Part shown: positions 3,943-5,166 of the stretch, one piece after another | Layout of the letters: each line of letters starts with the position of its first letter | How positions within the stretch are numbered: position 1 is the stretch's first letter | Made by a program: the position numbers and the translations under genes | Assembly (NCBI GenBank): GCA_018223435.1 | Contig: JAGTTO010000003.1 | Coordinates: forward strand, 1-5,166 | Reading direction: 5' to 3' | Length of the DNA: 5,166 bases | Source of the DNA: Lachnospiraceae bacterium Marseille-Q4251 | GTDB lineage: Bacteria > Bacillota > Clostridia > Lachnospirales > Lachnospiraceae | The notes under the pieces: model-generated | Databases searched by the model: none | What the model was told of the DNA's origin: nothing | What the model saw: the letters and a program-made list of their open reading frames with translations, nothing else

Positions 3943-4788
3943 TTACACTTCATCTCTAAAGAACTTTGCTTTGACCGAATTCTGTCTGTCCTTCATTAAC
4001 TCAGCCAGGTCAATCTGACCGTCCAGAGCATCGTTGATGGCTCTGTCTGCTTCCAGTAGCTCATTTTTTTTCTTACCGACCATGTAAAATACCACACGTA
4101 CAACTTTCCTCTTCTCTTTCACGGCATCCCACGCGATCTTGATATCTGTAAACTCATTAATTTCCGCCACCGCAGGTTCTATGACCCATCTGCGGAAATC
4201 CGGAAAACGAGTATAATTTTCACAATTTAATTGTTTTTTTAATGAGTCAATATCAAAAAACCATTCAATATTATTTCGTTGGTAACTTTTTAGCAATTCG
4301 TATAGTCGGGTTGAATATTGGCTTTTCATGGGCAGGATATATTTCAGGCTGTAGCGTGTGTAATATTTGTCATGTTTAGTTAATTCCAGAAGAAATGGCA
4401 TCATATCATCATCAAACCGAACTGTTACCGTTCCACTTTTTTTGTTTGTGCGTACCTTGTTGAACCAACTAACTGTACTTTCAACATTCGGTGCTGTTTC
4501 TATCCACCATGTTTTTTGTTTTAATCCGATAAGAATAGCTTTTAACTTGGTATAGCTGTCCCCTTGTAATCCGCATAGTTGGTAGAAATCTGACAGTTCA
4601 AATGTATACTCCTGAAAAATCGTATCATCCGGTTTGATTTTGGAGATGGCATACAGAACACATCTCTGCTCTTGTAAAGTTAGTTCATGTCTGCCTTTTT
4701 GTATCATATCATTAGCCTTGAAAATTTCCATTTCTCTGTCAGAACGGACTTTTAATTCCTGTCTTTCTGATAATTTCTTTTGTGTCAT
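3943..4788 (-). CDS. rep: Replication initiator, Rep_3 family
   Basis: This 281-aa initiator of iteron-controlled theta plasmids binds iterons as a monomer to open the origin and usually represses its own promoter as a dimer. Two winged-helix halves can be recognised: the first about residues 20-130 (SDREMEIFKANDMIQKGRHEL, LTLQEQRCVLYAISKI, LSDFYQLCGL), the second about 140-235 (YYTRYSLKYILPMKSQYSTRLYELLKSY, SLKKQLNC, FPDFRRWVIEPAVAEINEFTDI), a pattern typical of RepB/RepA proteins. The length is in the usual range. The start at 4788 has AGGTGA about 5 bases upstream. The promoter at 4819-4847 and iterons at 5030-5166/1-132 lie directly upstream. The acidic linker near 245-260 (EADRAINDALDGQ) leads to a basic tail. 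Confidence 0.95.
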   Translation of the reverse strand: MTQKKLSERQELKVRSDREMEIFKANDMIQKGRHELTLQEQRCVLYAISKIKPDDTIFQEYTFELSDFYQLCGLQGDSYTKLKAILIGLKQKTWWIETAPNVESTVSWFNKVRTNKKSGTVTVRFDDDMMPFLLELTKHDKYYTRYSLKYILPMKSQYSTRLYELLKSYQRNNIEWFFDIDSLKKQLNCENYTRFPDFRRWVIEPAVAEINEFTDIKIAWDAVKEKRKVVRVVFYMVGKKKNELLEADRAINDALDGQIDLAELMKDRQNSVKAKFFRDEV

Positions 4789-4818
4789 GTTGTCACCTGC
4801 CTTTTACAATATAGCATT

Positions 4819-4847
4819 ATTATATCTGTTATTGTGAGTAAAGTCAA
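4819..4847 (-). promoter_or_regulatory. rep promoter
   Basis: On the minus strand, TTGACT (4847-4842) and TATAAT (4824-4819) are 17 bases apart, one mismatch from consensus. The start point is near 4812, about 24 bases before the rep ATG. The -35 box lies exactly between two inverted half-iterons, so Rep binding should block it. Confidence 0.86.
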
Positions 4848-4857
4848 TATTTCTCAC
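4834..4857. promoter_or_regulatory. Rep autorepression operator (inverted half-iterons)
   Basis: GTGAGTAA (4834-4841) and TTTCTCAC (4850-4857) are inverted copies (7 of 8) of the GTGAGAAA segment of the iterons. The left arm extends further as TTATTGTGAG (4829-4838), identical to the iteron. The eight bases between them contain the -35 hexamer. A third, direct half-site, TATTACGAGAAAA, follows at about 4859-4870. In Rep_3 systems, dimeric Rep typically binds an inverted repeat sharing part of the iteron; that is the inferred role. Confidence 0.75.
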
Positions 4858-4885
4858 GTATTACGAGAAAACTTTACCTTCCTCG

Positions 4886-4988
4886 CATTTTATTTTTTCT
4901 TTTTTACTGCTGAATTTTCTTATATATTCATATATTGATTGATAGATAATATTAATATATGATTATTATATTGATTAATATATTATAG
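4886..4988. other. AT-rich DNA unwinding region of the replication origin
   Basis: About 100 bases of almost pure A and T lie between the rep operator and the iterons, with a pyrimidine-rich part (4886-4920) and an alternating AT part (4920-4985). TATATTGATT occurs twice (4931-4940 and 4967-4976). This placement next to iterons is that of the melting region of theta origins. I found no clear DnaA box (TTATNCACA) nearby. The 40 bases to the iterons hold only a short CCCC/GGGG stem (5000-5011). Confidence 0.7.
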
Positions 4989-5029
4989 ACCACTCGCAAC
5001 CCCTTACGGGGCAAGGTTTCCCGGATTTC

Positions 5030-5166
5030 TATTGTGAGAAATTGAACGGTTTATTGTGAGAAATTGAACGGTTTATTGTGAGAAATTGAACGGTTTATTG
5101 TGAGAAATTGAACGGTTTATTGTGAGAAATTGAACGGTTTATTGTGAGAAATTGAACGGTTTATTG
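5030..5166. repeat. Iteron array, left part (contig-end copy)
   Basis: After a partial unit (5030-5039), 22-bp units begin at 5040, 5062, 5084, 5106 and 5128, and a 17-base partial unit runs from 5150 to the end. Bases 5040-5166 are identical to 1-127. This is best read as assembly overlap of a circular molecule rather than a second array. The units are the same initiator-binding repeats as at 1-132. Confidence 0.92.

Noticed and set aside
4367..4837. Plus-strand frames opposite rep (4367-4555, 4634-4837) and similar ones opposite mobV and the 146-aa gene
   Set aside because: They are complements of well-supported genes without ribosome sites or recognisable content.
5000..5011. CCCCTTACGGGG as a terminator or single-strand origin
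   Set aside because: The stem is only 4 bp and flanking bases do not extend it; no T tract follows. Noted but unsupported.
4870..5040. DnaA boxes in the origin
   Set aside because: No convincing TTATNCACA match was found by eye on either strand.

Overview
The window looks like one complete small mobilizable plasmid from a low-GC Gram-positive gut bacterium (Clostridia/Lachnospiraceae type, inferred from strong AGGAGG-like ribosome binding sites, consensus sigma-A promoters and the gene families present). Bases 1-127 are identical to bases 5040-5166. This fits a circular molecule of about 5,039 bp whose linear contig carries a 127-nt terminal overlap inside its iteron array.

Layout. (1) The origin spans the contig ends. 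It has tandem 22-bp iterons (5030-5166 continuing into 1-132), an AT-rich unwinding region (about 4886-4988), and a rep promoter (4819-4847, minus strand) whose -35 box sits between inverted half-iterons. Downstream on the minus strand are a Rep_3 initiator (4788-3943) and a tightly coupled 146-aa gene (3930-3490). (2) At 189-501 lies what I read as a complete type I toxin-antitoxin locus of the Fst/par(pAD1) architecture. A consensus promoter drives an RNA of about 210 nt encoding a 36-residue single-helix membrane peptide. A second consensus promoter faces it and drives an antisense RNA of about 70 nt. Both end at the same bidirectional hairpin (401-430). The small RNA carries complements of the toxin translation-initiation region through direct repeats (262-269/439-446 and 275-289/448-462). 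The apparent toxin start codon is ACG, and the antitoxin repeat carries the same base. (3) A minus-strand accessory operon (1609 to 577) encodes an orphan Hin-type helix-turn-helix protein, an unrecognised 93-aa protein, a VbhA-antitoxin-like protein without any Fic partner, and a 53-aa protein. It is preceded by four spaced AT-core repeats (1632-1789), two of which bracket the operon promoter. (4) A GC-rich cluster of eight hairpins (1811-2028) leads into a MobV-type oriT (2051-2102) made of three mutually exclusive hairpins, then a MobV relaxase (2176-3453). The relaxase gene converges on the rep operon at a shared terminator (3457-3488).

Together: Rep and the iterons replicate the plasmid, with autoregulation suggested by the operator sequence. 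MobV and oriT allow transfer when another element supplies the conjugation channel. The Fst-like locus would kill plasmid-free cells. The accessory operon is of unknown role and probably represses itself through the four repeats. No resistance genes, integrase, insertion sequence, CRISPR array, rRNA or tRNA was seen.
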